Source of the DNA: Curtobacterium sp. VKM Ac-1393
GTDB taxonomy: Bacteria > Actinomycetota > Actinomycetes > Actinomycetales > Microbacteriaceae
Direction of reading: 5' to 3'
Length of the DNA: 64,000 nt
Assembly (NCBI RefSeq): GCF_015350995.1
Contig: NZ_JADKRW010000003.1
Span: 372,001-436,000, forward strand
Part shown: positions 34,835 through 43,172 of the stretch, piece after piece
Layout of the letters: the number at the start of each line of letters is the position of its first letter
Numbering within the stretch: the stretch's first letter is position 1
Notes under the pieces: generated by a model
Databases searched by the model: none
What the model was told of the DNA's origin: nothing
The model's input: the letters and a program-made list of their open reading frames with translations, nothing else
Translations under genes and position numbers: made by a program

Positions 34835-35463
34835 CCGACCTCGACCTCCGGCCCGCTGGGCGCACCGCCCTGCTCGCCACCTTCGATTCCCTCCACGACG
34901 TGGTCGCCTTCCGCTCCGGCCTGGCCACCGCTGCACTGCCCGGCCTGACCGAGGTCGTCTCCGGTGCGCGTACCCTGCTGCTCCGGTTCGACCCGTCGAC
35001 GACGGACGCGGCCCGACTGCGCGGCGCACTCGCGCTGGTCATGCCGTCCTCCGCCGCCGATGCGGCGAGCGCCGCAGACCCGCTCGTCATCCCGGTGGTC
35101 TACGACGGCGAGGACCTCGACCAGGTCGCCGCCCTCACCGGCATGCGCCGCGACCGGGTGATCGCCTGGCACACCGGGCAGCTCTGGACGAGCGCGTTCT
35201 GCGGGTTCGCCCCGGGCTTCAGCTACCTCACCGGCACCGCGCCGTCCCTCGACCTGCCACGCCGCAGCACGTCCCGCACGGCCGTCCCGAGCGGGGCCGT
35301 CGCACTGGCGGGCGAGTTCAGTGCCGTCTACCCCCGCGTCTCCCCCGGCGGTTGGCAGCTCATCGGCCGGACCGACGTGCCGATGTGGTCGCTCGACCGC
35401 GACCCGCCGGCACTCGCGCCCGCCGGTACGCCGGTCCGCTTCGTCGACGCGGGTGCGGCATGA
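34831..35463 (+). CDS. pxpB: 5-oxoprolinase subunit B (KipI-like, AHS1)
   Basis: A 210-residue protein. VIPVVYDGEDLDQVAALTGM, FCGFAPGFSYLTG and the arginine-rich PRRSTSRTAVPSGAVALAG are the conserved allophanate hydrolase subunit 1 segments, ending GGWQLIGRTDVPMW. It forms a complex with PxpC and PxpA for ATP-dependent 5-oxoproline ring opening. It is coupled to both neighbours by 4-bp overlaps (34831-34834 and 35460-35463). Confidence 0.91.
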   Translation: MTDLDLRPAGRTALLATFDSLHDVVAFRSGLATAALPGLTEVVSGARTLLLRFDPSTTDAARLRGALALVMPSSAADAASAADPLVIPVVYDGEDLDQVAALTGMRRDRVIAWHTGQLWTSAFCGFAPGFSYLTGTAPSLDLPRRSTSRTAVPSGAVALAGEFSAVYPRVSPGGWQLIGRTDVPMWSLDRDPPALAPAGTPVRFVDAGAA

Positions 35464-36344
35464 GCGCGCTCACCGTCCTGCGAGTCGGCTACGGCGCGGC
35501 CACGCAAGACCTCGGACGACCCGGCTTCAGCGACATGGGCCTCGGTGCCGCCGGCGCCGCCGACCGCGGGTCCGCAGCACTGGCCAACCGGCTGGTCGGC
35601 AACCGTCCGGATGCAGCCGTCCTGGAGGCCCTGCTCGGCTCCGTCACGCTCCGAGCCGACACGTACGTGGTCGCCGCCGCGGCCGGGGCCGCCTGCCCGG
35701 TCGAGATCGAGCGGGCGGACGGCCGGATCCGCGGTGCGGCCTCGCACGAGGTCCTGCTGCTCGCCCCGGGTGACGTCCTCCGGATCGGGACCGCGACGGT
35801 CGGGCTGCGCTCCTACGTCGCCGTGCTCGGCGGGTTCGCCGTCGAGCCGGTGCTCGGCAGCCGCTCGTGGGACTCACTCGCACGCCTCGGGCCGCCGCCG
35901 GTCTCGGTCGGCGACGCGCTGCCCGTCGGCGAGGCGCGTGCGTCGTGGCCGATCGTCGACGCCGTTCCGCAGCCCGACGAACGCTGGTCGGACGCCCCCG
36001 TGGTCCTCGACGTCGAACCCGGGCCCCGCGCCGACTGGTTCACTCCGGAGTGGCGCGACACCCTGACCGGCCAGGACTTCGCCGTCGGGTCGGACAGTGA
36101 CCGCGTGGGAGTCCGCACGACCGCCGCACGGCCGTTCGTCCGGGCAGTGACGCACGAACTGCCGAGTGAGGGCGTCGAGACCGGGTCGCTGCAGGTCCCC
36201 CCAGAAGGGTTCCCGGTGCTGTTCCTCGCCGACCACCCGGTGACCGGCGGCTACCCCGTCGTGGCGGTCCTCACCCCGGCGTCGGTCGACCGTGCTGCCC
36301 AGCTGCGGCCCGGCGACCCCATCAGGTTCCGGATCCCCCGGTGA
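35460..36344 (+). CDS. pxpC: 5-oxoprolinase subunit C (KipA-like, AHS2)
   Basis: A 294-residue protein with QDLGRPGFSDMGLGAAGAADR near the N terminus, the typical AHS2 start, and VGVRTTAARPF and LFLADHPVTGGYPVVAVL further on. It is the third subunit of 5-oxoprolinase. It overlaps pxpB by ATGA. No terminator is obvious in the 80 bp before the next gene. Confidence 0.91.
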   Translation: MSALTVLRVGYGAATQDLGRPGFSDMGLGAAGAADRGSAALANRLVGNRPDAAVLEALLGSVTLRADTYVVAAAAGAACPVEIERADGRIRGAASHEVLLLAPGDVLRIGTATVGLRSYVAVLGGFAVEPVLGSRSWDSLARLGPPPVSVGDALPVGEARASWPIVDAVPQPDERWSDAPVVLDVEPGPRADWFTPEWRDTLTGQDFAVGSDSDRVGVRTTAARPFVRAVTHELPSEGVETGSLQVPPEGFPVLFLADHPVTGGYPVVAVLTPASVDRAAQLRPGDPIRFRIPR

Positions 36345-36424
36345 GGTTCGTCCTGTCGGCCAGTTCGGAACAGGCTGACCGCCCCGCGGGTTGACTCGGA
36401 CACTGCTCACGAAAGGTGCACCAC

Positions 36425-36727
36425 ATGTCGATCACCGTCCTGCTCGAGGTCCAGTTCCAGAGCGACGTCCCCACCGACACCGTCGAGGCGGCGATCCGCG
36501 AGACCCTCGCGCAGACCCGTGCCTTCGACGGCTGCGAGTCCCTCGAGGTCCTGGTCGACGACGCCGATCCGACGCGCATGGTCGTCGTCGAGTCCTGGAC
36601 GAGCGGGGCCGCCCACGACGCCTACGAGGCGTGGCGGGCGACCCCGGACGGTGCCGCAGCCATCGGGCCGATCGTCGCCGGGCCGCCCGTCGCGCGGACG
36701 TTCGAACGGACGATCACCCTCGGCTGA
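36425..36727 (+). CDS. ABM-fold quinol monooxygenase-like protein
   Basis: A 100-residue protein of the antibiotic-biosynthesis monooxygenase fold: ITVLLEVQFQSDVPTDTVEAAIRETL, TRAFDGCESLEVLVDDADPTRMVVVESW, then a helix with AAHDAYEAW. Dimers of this fold oxidise quinones or bind haem, and many have no known role. AAAGG lies upstream of ATG 36425. It is close to the pxp genes but separated by 80 bp, so cotranscription is uncertain. Confidence 0.78.
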   Translation: MSITVLLEVQFQSDVPTDTVEAAIRETLAQTRAFDGCESLEVLVDDADPTRMVVVESWTSGAAHDAYEAWRATPDGAAAIGPIVAGPPVARTFERTITLG

Positions 36728-36738
36728 ACCAGCGCGGG

Positions 36739-37497
36739 TCAGCCGGTGTACTCGTACGTGCTGACCCAGTCGATGTCGAGGTGCCCGGCGGCGCCCCAGT
36801 TCCCGACCTGGAACATGTACCGGTGCGCCGTCTTGGGCACGTTCGACGTGACCGTCTTGATCACCTTGCCGTCGAGCAGGTACTGCACCGACTTGCCGGG
36901 GATCCACTCCACCGAGTAGACGTGCCAGCTACGCCAGGTCACCCCGGTGCTCATGCTCGTCGAGTTGGCTTCCTGCCCGGCGATCATCGAGTGGTGGTGG
37001 AGCATCGGCGAGCCCTCGAAGTTCGCCTCCGGGTAGTCGATCTCACCGTCCGACCACACGTCCGACGACGGCCACAGCATGAACGCCGCGCCGTTGCCGT
37101 CGCCACCGGTGGCCTTGGCGCGGACGCTGAACTTGCCGCCCACGTGCGACCAGGCGCCGCTGGGGGTCCCGAAGGTCCCCGCGGCGCCGTGCGTGCCGTC
37201 GAGCTGCACGTCCATGTAGCCGCTCCGAGCGCTGACCTGCGAGCCCGAGTAGTACATGCCGCCCGTCCCGTCGGGGTACGGCTGCCACGAGTTCGCGTAG
37301 GTCTTCGCGAACTGGCCGTTCGCCGACGCCGGCGTGCCGAAGTTCTCGACGAAGGTCTGCTTGAACTTCCCGACGTTGCCGACCGGGGCGGTGACCCCCG
37401 CGTAGGCAACGGTTGCCGAACCCAGCGGTGCTGCCACGACGGCGGCCCCGATGAGTGCGGCGATGAGTGCTGTTCTCCTGATCCTGCGGTGCTGCAT
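36739..37497 (-). CDS. Secreted glycoside hydrolase family 16 enzyme
   Basis: A 252-residue protein with a Sec signal (MQHRRIRRTALIAALIGAAVV, cleavage near AYA at 31-33) and a single GH16 jelly-roll domain. The catalytic motif ExDxxE is GEIDYPEANFEG, with Glu152, Asp154 and Glu157. VGGKFSVRAKA and WHVYSVEWIPGKSVQYLLDG are other family segments. GH16 enzymes cut beta-glucans, agars and similar polymers; the type cannot be fixed here. No binding module follows. GGGAG is 8 nt before ATG 37497. Confidence 0.85.
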   Translation of the reverse strand: MQHRRIRRTALIAALIGAAVVAAPLGSATVAYAGVTAPVGNVGKFKQTFVENFGTPASANGQFAKTYANSWQPYPDGTGGMYYSGSQVSARSGYMDVQLDGTHGAAGTFGTPSGAWSHVGGKFSVRAKATGGDGNGAAFMLWPSSDVWSDGEIDYPEANFEGSPMLHHHSMIAGQEANSTSMSTGVTWRSWHVYSVEWIPGKSVQYLLDGKVIKTVTSNVPKTAHRYMFQVGNWGAAGHLDIDWVSTYEYTG

Positions 37498-37647
37498 GGT
37501 CGTCACTCCCTGATGTGACTCGTGGCGTCCGCCCTGTCGGACGCCCAGCCGGATCTCGGCTGCGCGTCGAAGGTAGGTGCATTCCGCAACGAAAGCAGGG
37601 GGTTGACACCGGGTCGGAGCAGAAGCGACCATCCGCCCTGTTCAGGG

Positions 37648-38703
37648 TCAGCGCGCGGCGTGCTCCCGCGCTTCCATCGCGTCCCAGGCGAAGCTCGCGA
37701 GCCAGTGCGTGGAGTAGTACTCCTCGCCGACACTGGCCGCGAGACCGGACGCGAGCAGCCGGTCGGCCGCCTCGTCGAGCAGGCCCGCGAGCCCGTCGTC
37801 GTCCAGCTCGCCGGCACGCAGGGCGTCCGCGATCCGTCGGGCCGATCCCGCCCGCGACAGGTCGAGCCCGAACAGGTGCACCTGCTGCGGGTCGTTCTCG
37901 TCGCGGACCACCGTCGGCTGCAGGATCGCATCACCGGACTGCACCTGGGCGAAGAAGCCGTCCGCCCACGTCGCGAACTCGGCTGCGGGCAGCACCGCCC
38001 GCATCAGGTCGGCCTCGGCCAACCCGGCGGACAGGAAGTCGTGGCCACTCCGCTCCCAGGCGAACGGCCAGCCGGCGTCCGCGCCGAACCACTCGCGCGC
38101 GGTACGTTCCACCGTCGCGGCGAGCTCGTCGCGACCGAGCGACCGTGCCGCCTCGAGCACGAGCAGCAGGCCGAAGGCCGAGTTGGAGTGCACCCCGTGG
38201 CGCACCGGGTGGGCGGCGCCGTCGACCCAGCGGGTGACGAGGTCCTCGAGCACGTCGATCACGGGTGCGAACCCGGGCGCGAGCTGCCGGATCGCCGGGA
38301 CGTCCGACGCGGAGACCTCGGCGGCGAGCTTCGCGAGCCAGGCCCAGCCGTAGGGGCGCTCGTAGTGCGGTGTCGTGTGGAAGTAGGCCGCCTCCGTCAC
38401 CAGGTGATCCGCGCTCAGGTGGGCCTGCAGGACCACGGTGAGCCGGGCCTCCAGGTCGGCCGACAGGCCGTGCGCGACCAGACGCGCTGCGAGCCAGTGC
38501 ATGTGCACGGACGAGTGCCAGTCGTAGGACGTCGCGAAGGCGGGGTGGAGCTCGACGGGCAGTGCCCGGTCGTCCGGGCCGGACGTCGTGTGGTGTGCCG
38601 CGTAGGGGTACTCGCGAGTGGTGTTCTCGGCCGCGACGGCAGCGAACCGGTCGGCCCACGCAGCGCGGGTCAGGTCGATCGGGGTGGCTTCAGAAAGCGA
38701 CAA
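37648..38703 (-). CDS. DUF2891 protein of the 5-oxoproline regulon
   Basis: A 351-residue protein rich in His, Trp and Tyr. HPAFATSYDWHSSVHMHWLAARL near the N terminus and AWPFAWERSGHDFLSAGLAEADLM-like segments (WERSGHDFLS) later are DUF2891 hallmarks; the alpha-helical layout resembles an alpha/alpha toroid enzyme. The function is unknown, but DUF2891, DUF969 and DUF979 genes are known to cluster with pxpABC. It overlaps the DUF979 gene by 14 bp, so it is translated from the same transcript. Confidence 0.85.
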   Translation of the reverse strand: MSLSEATPIDLTRAAWADRFAAVAAENTTREYPYAAHHTTSGPDDRALPVELHPAFATSYDWHSSVHMHWLAARLVAHGLSADLEARLTVVLQAHLSADHLVTEAAYFHTTPHYERPYGWAWLAKLAAEVSASDVPAIRQLAPGFAPVIDVLEDLVTRWVDGAAHPVRHGVHSNSAFGLLLVLEAARSLGRDELAATVERTAREWFGADAGWPFAWERSGHDFLSAGLAEADLMRAVLPAAEFATWADGFFAQVQSGDAILQPTVVRDENDPQQVHLFGLDLSRAGSARRIADALRAGELDDDGLAGLLDEAADRLLASGLAASVGEEYYSTHWLASFAWDAMEAREHAAR

Positions 38704-39760
38704 GGTACATGACTCCCATGTTGACGACGAGCAGGATGGCGGCGGTCGGGATCTGCGCCTTGATCGGGCCGTACTTGTCCCGCATCTCGAGCAGGGCAGC
38801 GGGCACCAGGTTGAAGTTCGCGGCCATCGGCGTGACCAACGTGCCGCAGAAGCCGGCGAGCATGCCGATGGCGAAGATCGCGGCGGGGTTGCCGTCGAAG
38901 CCCTGCACCAGGACGGGCCAGCCGATCGCGGCCGTCATGATCGGGAACGCGGCGAACGCGTTGCCCATGATGATCGTGAACAGGGCCATGCCGAGGCAGT
39001 AGACGACGACCGCGGCGAGCAGGGAGCCGCCGGGCAGGATCGACTTGATGATCGTGCCGACGGCATCGCCGACCCCGGCCTGCGTGAAGACGATCCCGAG
39101 GGTGGAGAGCATCTGCGGCAGCAGTGCCGCCCAGCCGATGGCCTGCAGCAGACGGCCGCCCTCGCGGATGGGTGTCGCGATCTTCGGCGGGCGCAGGACG
39201 AACACGGCGACGACCACCGCGAGCACCGAGCCGATGCCCAGGCCGGTCAGGGTGGCGCTGCCCTCGGCGAGCAGGGGCTCGCCGCCGATCGAGACGAGCG
39301 GTCCGAGCGTGGCGACGAGCACCGCGACCACCGGGACGACGAGCGCCGGGATGAAGAGCTTGTTGCCGAAACGGTCGGCGAACGCCGCACGCTCGTCCGG
39401 GCTGGTCGTGGCGAGGACGCTCGTGCTGGCGGACGGCTTCGTGGCTGCGCCCGTCGGTTCGGCCGGGCCGGTCTCCGCACCCGTGCCGGCGCCGGGGACG
39501 CTGGCGATCCGCGTGCGACTGGTGGTCCCCGTGAACCCGAGTCCGGCGAGCACGACCATCACCAGGACGGCGATGCCGAGGACCCAGGACGGCGCGGTCT
39601 TCGCCGCGACGAAGGTGCCGTAGAAGAACGAGACCCCGAGGATGCCCCAGAACGCCGCGTTGCCCAGACGCTTCGCGTGCGAGGTGTCCGTGACGATGAG
39701 GACGGCCACGGCGATGAAGAACGCGCCGATGAGCCAGTAGAGCCATTCGCTGGTGATCAC
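38690..39760 (-). CDS. DUF979 membrane protein (putative 5-oxoproline transporter part)
   Basis: A 356-residue protein with about nine hydrophobic helices, starting VITSEWLYWLIGAFFIAVAVLIVTD. Hallmarks are FADRFGNKLFIPALVVPVVAVL and TIIMGNAFAAFPIMTAAIG, with GMLAGFCGTLVTPMAANFN near the end. A polar 40-residue insert (about 95-130) is rich in Thr/Ala. With DUF969 it is the best candidate for uptake of 5-oxoproline. GTG 39760 overlaps the DUF969 stop by 4 bp. Confidence 0.86.
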   Translation of the reverse strand: MITSEWLYWLIGAFFIAVAVLIVTDTSHAKRLGNAAFWGILGVSFFYGTFVAAKTAPSWVLGIAVLVMVVLAGLGFTGTTSRTRIASVPGAGTGAETGPAEPTGAATKPSASTSVLATTSPDERAAFADRFGNKLFIPALVVPVVAVLVATLGPLVSIGGEPLLAEGSATLTGLGIGSVLAVVVAVFVLRPPKIATPIREGGRLLQAIGWAALLPQMLSTLGIVFTQAGVGDAVGTIIKSILPGGSLLAAVVVYCLGMALFTIIMGNAFAAFPIMTAAIGWPVLVQGFDGNPAAIFAIGMLAGFCGTLVTPMAANFNLVPAALLEMRDKYGPIKAQIPTAAILLVVNMGVMYLVAF

Positions 39761-40464
39761 GCTGCGGCTCCCTGCGTCGGGGCGTCGACGCGTGCGTCGG
39801 CCGCCATCTTGTCGAGCGTGCGGTCGAGCAGCAGCAGCCGTGTGCCGTGGATCAGCAGGGCGGCGATGCCCGTCGGGATCGCCCAGAGCGCCAGGTCGAT
39901 CGGTTCGAGGGACAGGCCGTAGGCGGCGTCGACGAAGGTCGTGATGAGCAGGATCGAGCCGACCGCGACGAAGACGTCCTCGCCGAAGAACACCCCGACC
40001 GTGTCGGACGACGCCGAGTAGCCCTTGATCTTCTCGCGCATCCGTTCGTCGATCCGGCCGTACTTCTTGATCGCGGCGCCCTCTGCCATCGGGTGCACGA
40101 GGGGCCGCACGGTCTGCGCCGGCCCGCCGATGCTGGTCAGGCCGACCGCGGCCGTGATCTGCCGGATCGCGAGGTACCCGGCCAGCAGGCGGCCCGTGGT
40201 GAGCTTGTCGAGCTTCGCGATCAGTCGCTTGGCCTGGTCCTGCAGCCCGTAGCGCTCGATCAGGCCGATGACCGGCAGGACGAGCGCGAAGGTCGTGACG
40301 GACCGGCTCGACGCGAAGCCGTCGCCGAACGCCGTGAGGATGCCGACGGGACCGATCCCGCCGATGGCCGCGGTGACGATACCCGCGACGGTCACGACGA
40401 GCAGCGCGTTGATGCGCAACGCGAACCCGATGATGACGACGGCGACGCCGATGAGGACGAACAT
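39757..40464 (-). CDS. DUF969 membrane protein (putative 5-oxoproline transporter part)
   Basis: A 235-residue protein with about five helices: FVLIGVAVVIIGFALRINALLVVTVAGIVTA, then YGLQDQAKRLIAKLDKLTTGRLLAGYLAIRQITAAVGL, and EGAAIKKYGRIDERMREKIKGYSA, all typical of DUF969. ATG 40464 is preferred over ATG 40485 because the latter lies inside the operator. TTGCGA (40501-40496, this strand) and CAGACT (40477-40472) are 18 bp apart and would give a leaderless mRNA starting at 40464. Confidence 0.82.
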   Translation of the reverse strand: MFVLIGVAVVIIGFALRINALLVVTVAGIVTAAIGGIGPVGILTAFGDGFASSRSVTTFALVLPVIGLIERYGLQDQAKRLIAKLDKLTTGRLLAGYLAIRQITAAVGLTSIGGPAQTVRPLVHPMAEGAAIKKYGRIDERMREKIKGYSASSDTVGVFFGEDVFVAVGSILLITTFVDAAYGLSLEPIDLALWAIPTGIAALLIHGTRLLLLDRTLDKMAADARVDAPTQGAAA

Positions 40465-40483
40465 GCGGGACAGTCTGGACCGC

Positions 40484-40496
40484 ATTGTTCAACAAT
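40484..40496. promoter_or_regulatory. GntR-type operator between DUF969 and gntR
   Basis: ATTGTTCAACAAT is a perfect 13-bp palindrome. Its core TTGTTCAACAA is the same as at the pxpA promoter 6.4 kb away. It lies between the -35 (TTGCGA) and -10 (CAGACT) candidates of the leftward DUF969 promoter. GntR/FadR regulators commonly bind TTGT-N-ACAA type sites. It is probably the site of autorepression as well. Confidence 0.7.
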
Positions 40497-40584
40497 CGCA
40501 AGGGGGCGTTCTGATCTGTAACACGACGGTCACACGGTGCGAGGTTCACACCTGCGATGTCCGAGGCCGTGTCAGGATCGGGGC

Positions 40585-41229
40585 ATGACCCGAACCGTCA
40601 GCGGTGCCGACTCGACGGCCGAGCGGCTGCGCACCATGATCGCGGCGGGTGGGTTCTCCCCCGGGGCGCAGCTCTCCGAGGAGCGGTTGAGCGACCAGCT
40701 CGGGGTGTCCCGGAACACGTTGCGCGAGGCCTTCCGACTGCTCGCGCGGGACCGACTCGTCGAGCACGTGTTCAACCGCGGGGTGTTCGTTCGACGGCTG
40801 TCCGCCGAGGACGTCGCCGACCTCTACGCCGCTCGACGGGTGCTCGAGGAAGCCGCGGTCCGCGCGTGCTCGCCGACGTCGCCTGCACTCGACGCAGCAG
40901 CCGCAGCCGTGACCTCCGCGCGGGACGCAGCAGCCGTCGGCGACTGGAGTGCCGTCGGGACCGCTGACATCCGCTTCCACTCCGAGCTCGTCCGAGCGGT
41001 GCCGAGCGCGCGGATCCACGGCCTGATGGACGGACTGCTCGCCGAGATGCGGTTGGCGTTCCTGACGACCGACGACCCGGCGTCGTTCCACGCCGAGTTC
41101 GTGGAGCGGAACGAGGCGATCGTCGTGGCGCTGCGCGCCGGCGACCAGGCGGCGGCCTCGGCACTGCTGGCGGACTACCTCGACGATGCGGAGCGGACAC
41201 TGCGGGTCGCCGCGGGCGCGGCACGCTGA
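40585..41229 (+). CDS. GntR-family (FadR/FCD) regulator of the 5-oxoproline regulon
   Basis: A 214-residue protein. The winged helix (about 5-70) contains GAQLSEERLSDQLGVSRNTLREAFRLL and FNRGVFVRRLSAEDVADLYAAR, and the C-terminal all-helical FCD domain has DIRFHSELVRAVPSARIHGLMDGLLAEMRL with the metal-binding His region. The ligand may be 5-oxoproline or a related acid. It lies divergent from DUF969 with the palindrome at 40484 between them. The same palindrome at pxpA makes it the likely repressor of both halves of the regulon. Confidence 0.84.
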   Translation: MTRTVSGADSTAERLRTMIAAGGFSPGAQLSEERLSDQLGVSRNTLREAFRLLARDRLVEHVFNRGVFVRRLSAEDVADLYAARRVLEEAAVRACSPTSPALDAAAAAVTSARDAAAVGDWSAVGTADIRFHSELVRAVPSARIHGLMDGLLAEMRLAFLTTDDPASFHAEFVERNEAIVVALRAGDQAAASALLADYLDDAERTLRVAAGAAR

Positions 41230-41275
41230 CGGGAGGCCCGGTGCGGGTCACGCCGACGCGCTCGGCCCGCCTGGA

Positions 41276-41497
41276 CTAGCGCTGGTACCGGCCGAGGCCG
41301 CGCTTCTTGTCGCGGAGCGCGACGGCGAGCATGCTGCCGCCGAGGACGAGCCACACGACGGCCATGATCGTGCGGAAGACGTCCGGTCCGATGACGGCCA
41401 TGACTCCCCAGAGCACCCCGACCGCGATCCACACCACGCCGACCCAGACGAGCGGCCGTCCGAAGGCCGTACGGAGGAACCGGTTGTCACTGCTCAT
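41276..41497 (-). CDS. Small two-helix membrane protein
   Basis: A 73-residue protein with helices LVWVGVVWIAVGVLWGVMAVIG and FRTIMAVVWLVLGGSMLAVAL and a basic C-terminal end KKRGLGRYQR. No family is recognised. It lies 32 bp downstream of a TetR gene on the same strand and may be cotranscribed with it. Confidence 0.7.
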   Translation of the reverse strand: MSSDNRFLRTAFGRPLVWVGVVWIAVGVLWGVMAVIGPDVFRTIMAVVWLVLGGSMLAVALRDKKRGLGRYQR

Positions 41498-41529
41498 GGG
41501 CCGAACCCTACGCCCGAGCGTGCGAGACG

Positions 41530-42105
41530 TCAGCCCCCGACGAGCGCCTTCACGGCGTCGACGACGATCTGCCGACGCCGAGCAGGTGCGACCGCCGCCA
41601 CCAACGAGCCGTACTCGGGCGAGGCCGAGCTCCAGAACGCCGCGAGGTGCATCACCAGACCGAGGAGCACCGCCGGACGGTAGCTGCGCGGCAGGACCCC
41701 GGCGCGTTGGGCGTGCTCCACTGCGGCGATGGCCTCGGCGTTGCTCGCGATGACCGCTTCGAGCGCGCCGTCGCTCCCCCGCTCCAGGCGGTGCCACGTC
41801 GCCAGCCGTTCGGCCCACGGGCGCCGGACGTACGAGTCGTGCAAGCGCGCAGCCCACTCGGCGAGGTCGTCGGTGTCCACCGGGACCTCGTCGAAGGTCT
41901 CGGCGACGGTCTGGGCGAGGAGCGCGTCGAACAACCCCTCCTTGCTGCCGAAGTAGTGGAAGACCTGCGCCTTGTTGCTCGACGCCGCCGCCCCGATGCG
42001 CTCGATCTTGGCGCCGACGAGCCCAGCCGCGGCGAACTCGTCGCGCGCTGCGAGCAGGAGTCGTGCGCGCATGGCGTCGGCGGCAGGGGGTGTGAAGCGG
42101 GCCAT
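41530..42105 (-). CDS. TetR-family regulator
   Basis: A 191-residue regulator: MRARLLLAARDEFAAAGLVGAKIERIGAAASSNKAQVFHYFGSKEGLFDALL covers the helix-turn-helix (helix at KIERIGAAASSNKAQVFHY), and the C-terminal half is typical ligand-binding helices with EYGSLVAAVAPARRRQIVVDAV at the end. ATG 42105 has no strong ribosome site. Possible targets are the small membrane protein after it (41276) or the membrane protein before it (42168). Confidence 0.82.
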   Translation of the reverse strand: MARFTPPAADAMRARLLLAARDEFAAAGLVGAKIERIGAAASSNKAQVFHYFGSKEGLFDALLAQTVAETFDEVPVDTDDLAEWAARLHDSYVRRPWAERLATWHRLERGSDGALEAVIASNAEAIAAVEHAQRAGVLPRSYRPAVLLGLVMHLAAFWSSASPEYGSLVAAVAPARRRQIVVDAVKALVGG

Positions 42106-42167
42106 GCAGACAACCGTATCGATCGAGTCGGCACCGCGGAGCCGGATGGTCGCGATGCCGCGGGGGG

Positions 42168-42626
42168 TCATGCGCGCTGCCGCTGGACGGCACCCCTCAC
42201 GACCAGCCCCACCGCAAGCACGACCCCGGCGACCACCGATCCCTGGACGAGGTCGGAGAAGCCCTGGCGCACGTCGGAGTTCCCGAAGAGGATCACGGCG
42301 GTCAGGGCAGCGGTCAGACCGAGCACGATCGACCGGTCCTGCGCTCGTCCGCCGCGACGACTGACGACGGTGTCGATCGCCACGAGCGGGACGGGGAAGA
42401 ACGCCGCGAAGCCAGCCGAGCCGTCGAGGAAAGCGAAGCACGCAACCGCGCCGCCGATGATCAGGAGGGACCCCACGCCCCACCAGGTTGCAGCTTGAGC
42501 GGTCGCCATGGACGCACCGAGAGCGATACTCGCGGCGGCGATCACGAGCAACCAGCGCTCCCGACACCAGGCCCTGCTCCCTTGCGGGAAATGTTGCGGA
42601 TACATCTTGTGCTCCATGGCCATCAT
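42168..42626 (-). CDS. Hypothetical four-helix membrane protein
   Basis: A 152-residue protein with hydrophobic stretches WLLVIAAASIALGASMATAQA, GVGSLLIIGGAVACFAFLDG, FAAFFPVPLVAIDTVV and GSVVAGVVLAVGLVVRGAV. No family is recognised. The start is uncertain (ATG 42626, 42623, 42617 or 42605) because the leading MMAMEHKMYPQHFPQGS is polar and its composition is lower in GC than the body. Reported at the longest form. Confidence 0.55.
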   Translation of the reverse strand: MMAMEHKMYPQHFPQGSRAWCRERWLLVIAAASIALGASMATAQAATWWGVGSLLIIGGAVACFAFLDGSAGFAAFFPVPLVAIDTVVSRRGGRAQDRSIVLGLTAALTAVILFGNSDVRQGFSDLVQGSVVAGVVLAVGLVVRGAVQRQRA

Positions 42627-42785
42627 GCTGCAACATCACTCATGCAGGAACGCCGGTACCGGTCGGCGTCGATTCGGGGAGATGACGTTGTCGCGTGAAT
42701 TCAAGGCGCCACTGGGGAGCATGTGCGTCGACTTCAGGAACAACGGCGACGTGCGTGGTCGGACGTGCATGGCGATCTACCGCTG

Positions 42786-43082
42786 ATGGAGCGAACCACC
42801 TCGACGAAGCCGGAGGAAGAAGGGGCCGTCACCGGCAGACGTTCTCGTCCACGTCGCGCGGTGAGCACTGGACTGGCAGTGAGCGCAGTCCTGCTCGGGG
42901 CAGCGTGTGTCGCGCTCGTGGCCAACGGGTGGCCCCTCTCGGTCGCAGCCGGAGCCGCGGGGCTGAGCGCCGCCGGCTTCGCTGGGACCGTGGAACCGGA
43001 GAGCAAGTCAGCCCCGGCTGCGTTCTTGATCTGCATTGCTGCCATCGGACTCGCCCTCGTTCTCCACCAGGTACGAGCGTGA
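42786..43082 (+). CDS. Hypothetical small membrane protein
   Basis: A 98-residue protein: a polar basic head (ERTTSTKPEEEGAVTGRRSR) then three hydrophobic segments, LAVSAVLLGAACVALVANGW, LSVAAGAAGLSAAGFAG and AAFLICIAAIGLALVLHQV. No family is recognised. ATG 42786 is chosen; ATG 42723 in the same frame would add 21 basic residues. A hairpin follows the stop. Confidence 0.55.
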   Translation: MERTTSTKPEEEGAVTGRRSRPRRAVSTGLAVSAVLLGAACVALVANGWPLSVAAGAAGLSAAGFAGTVEPESKSAPAAFLICIAAIGLALVLHQVRA

Positions 43083-43086
43083 GCGA

Positions 43087-43161
43087 TCACCGCGCTCGGC
43101 GGGCCGAGCGGTGACGGTGACCACCACCGGACCGGTGGCGCGATGCGGACCCGCACCGCGC
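43087..43161. terminator. Tandem hairpins between convergent genes
   Basis: TCACCGCGCTCGGC and GCCGAGCGGTGA (43087-43114) form a bulged stem. A second bulged stem, GGCGCGATGCGG with CCGCACCGCGCC, ends near 43161 and is followed by TCCCGTCC. They separate the small membrane gene (+) from pstB (-) and probably end the Pst operon. Confidence 0.6.
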
Positions 43162-43172
43162 CTCCCGTCCGC

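Noticed and set aside
41230..41275. A full GGGAGGC-family terminator between the GntR gene and the small membrane gene
   Set aside because: The left arm GGGAGGCCC is present but the right side (CCCGCCTGG) pairs poorly. It is mentioned as a weak family member and not listed as a terminator.
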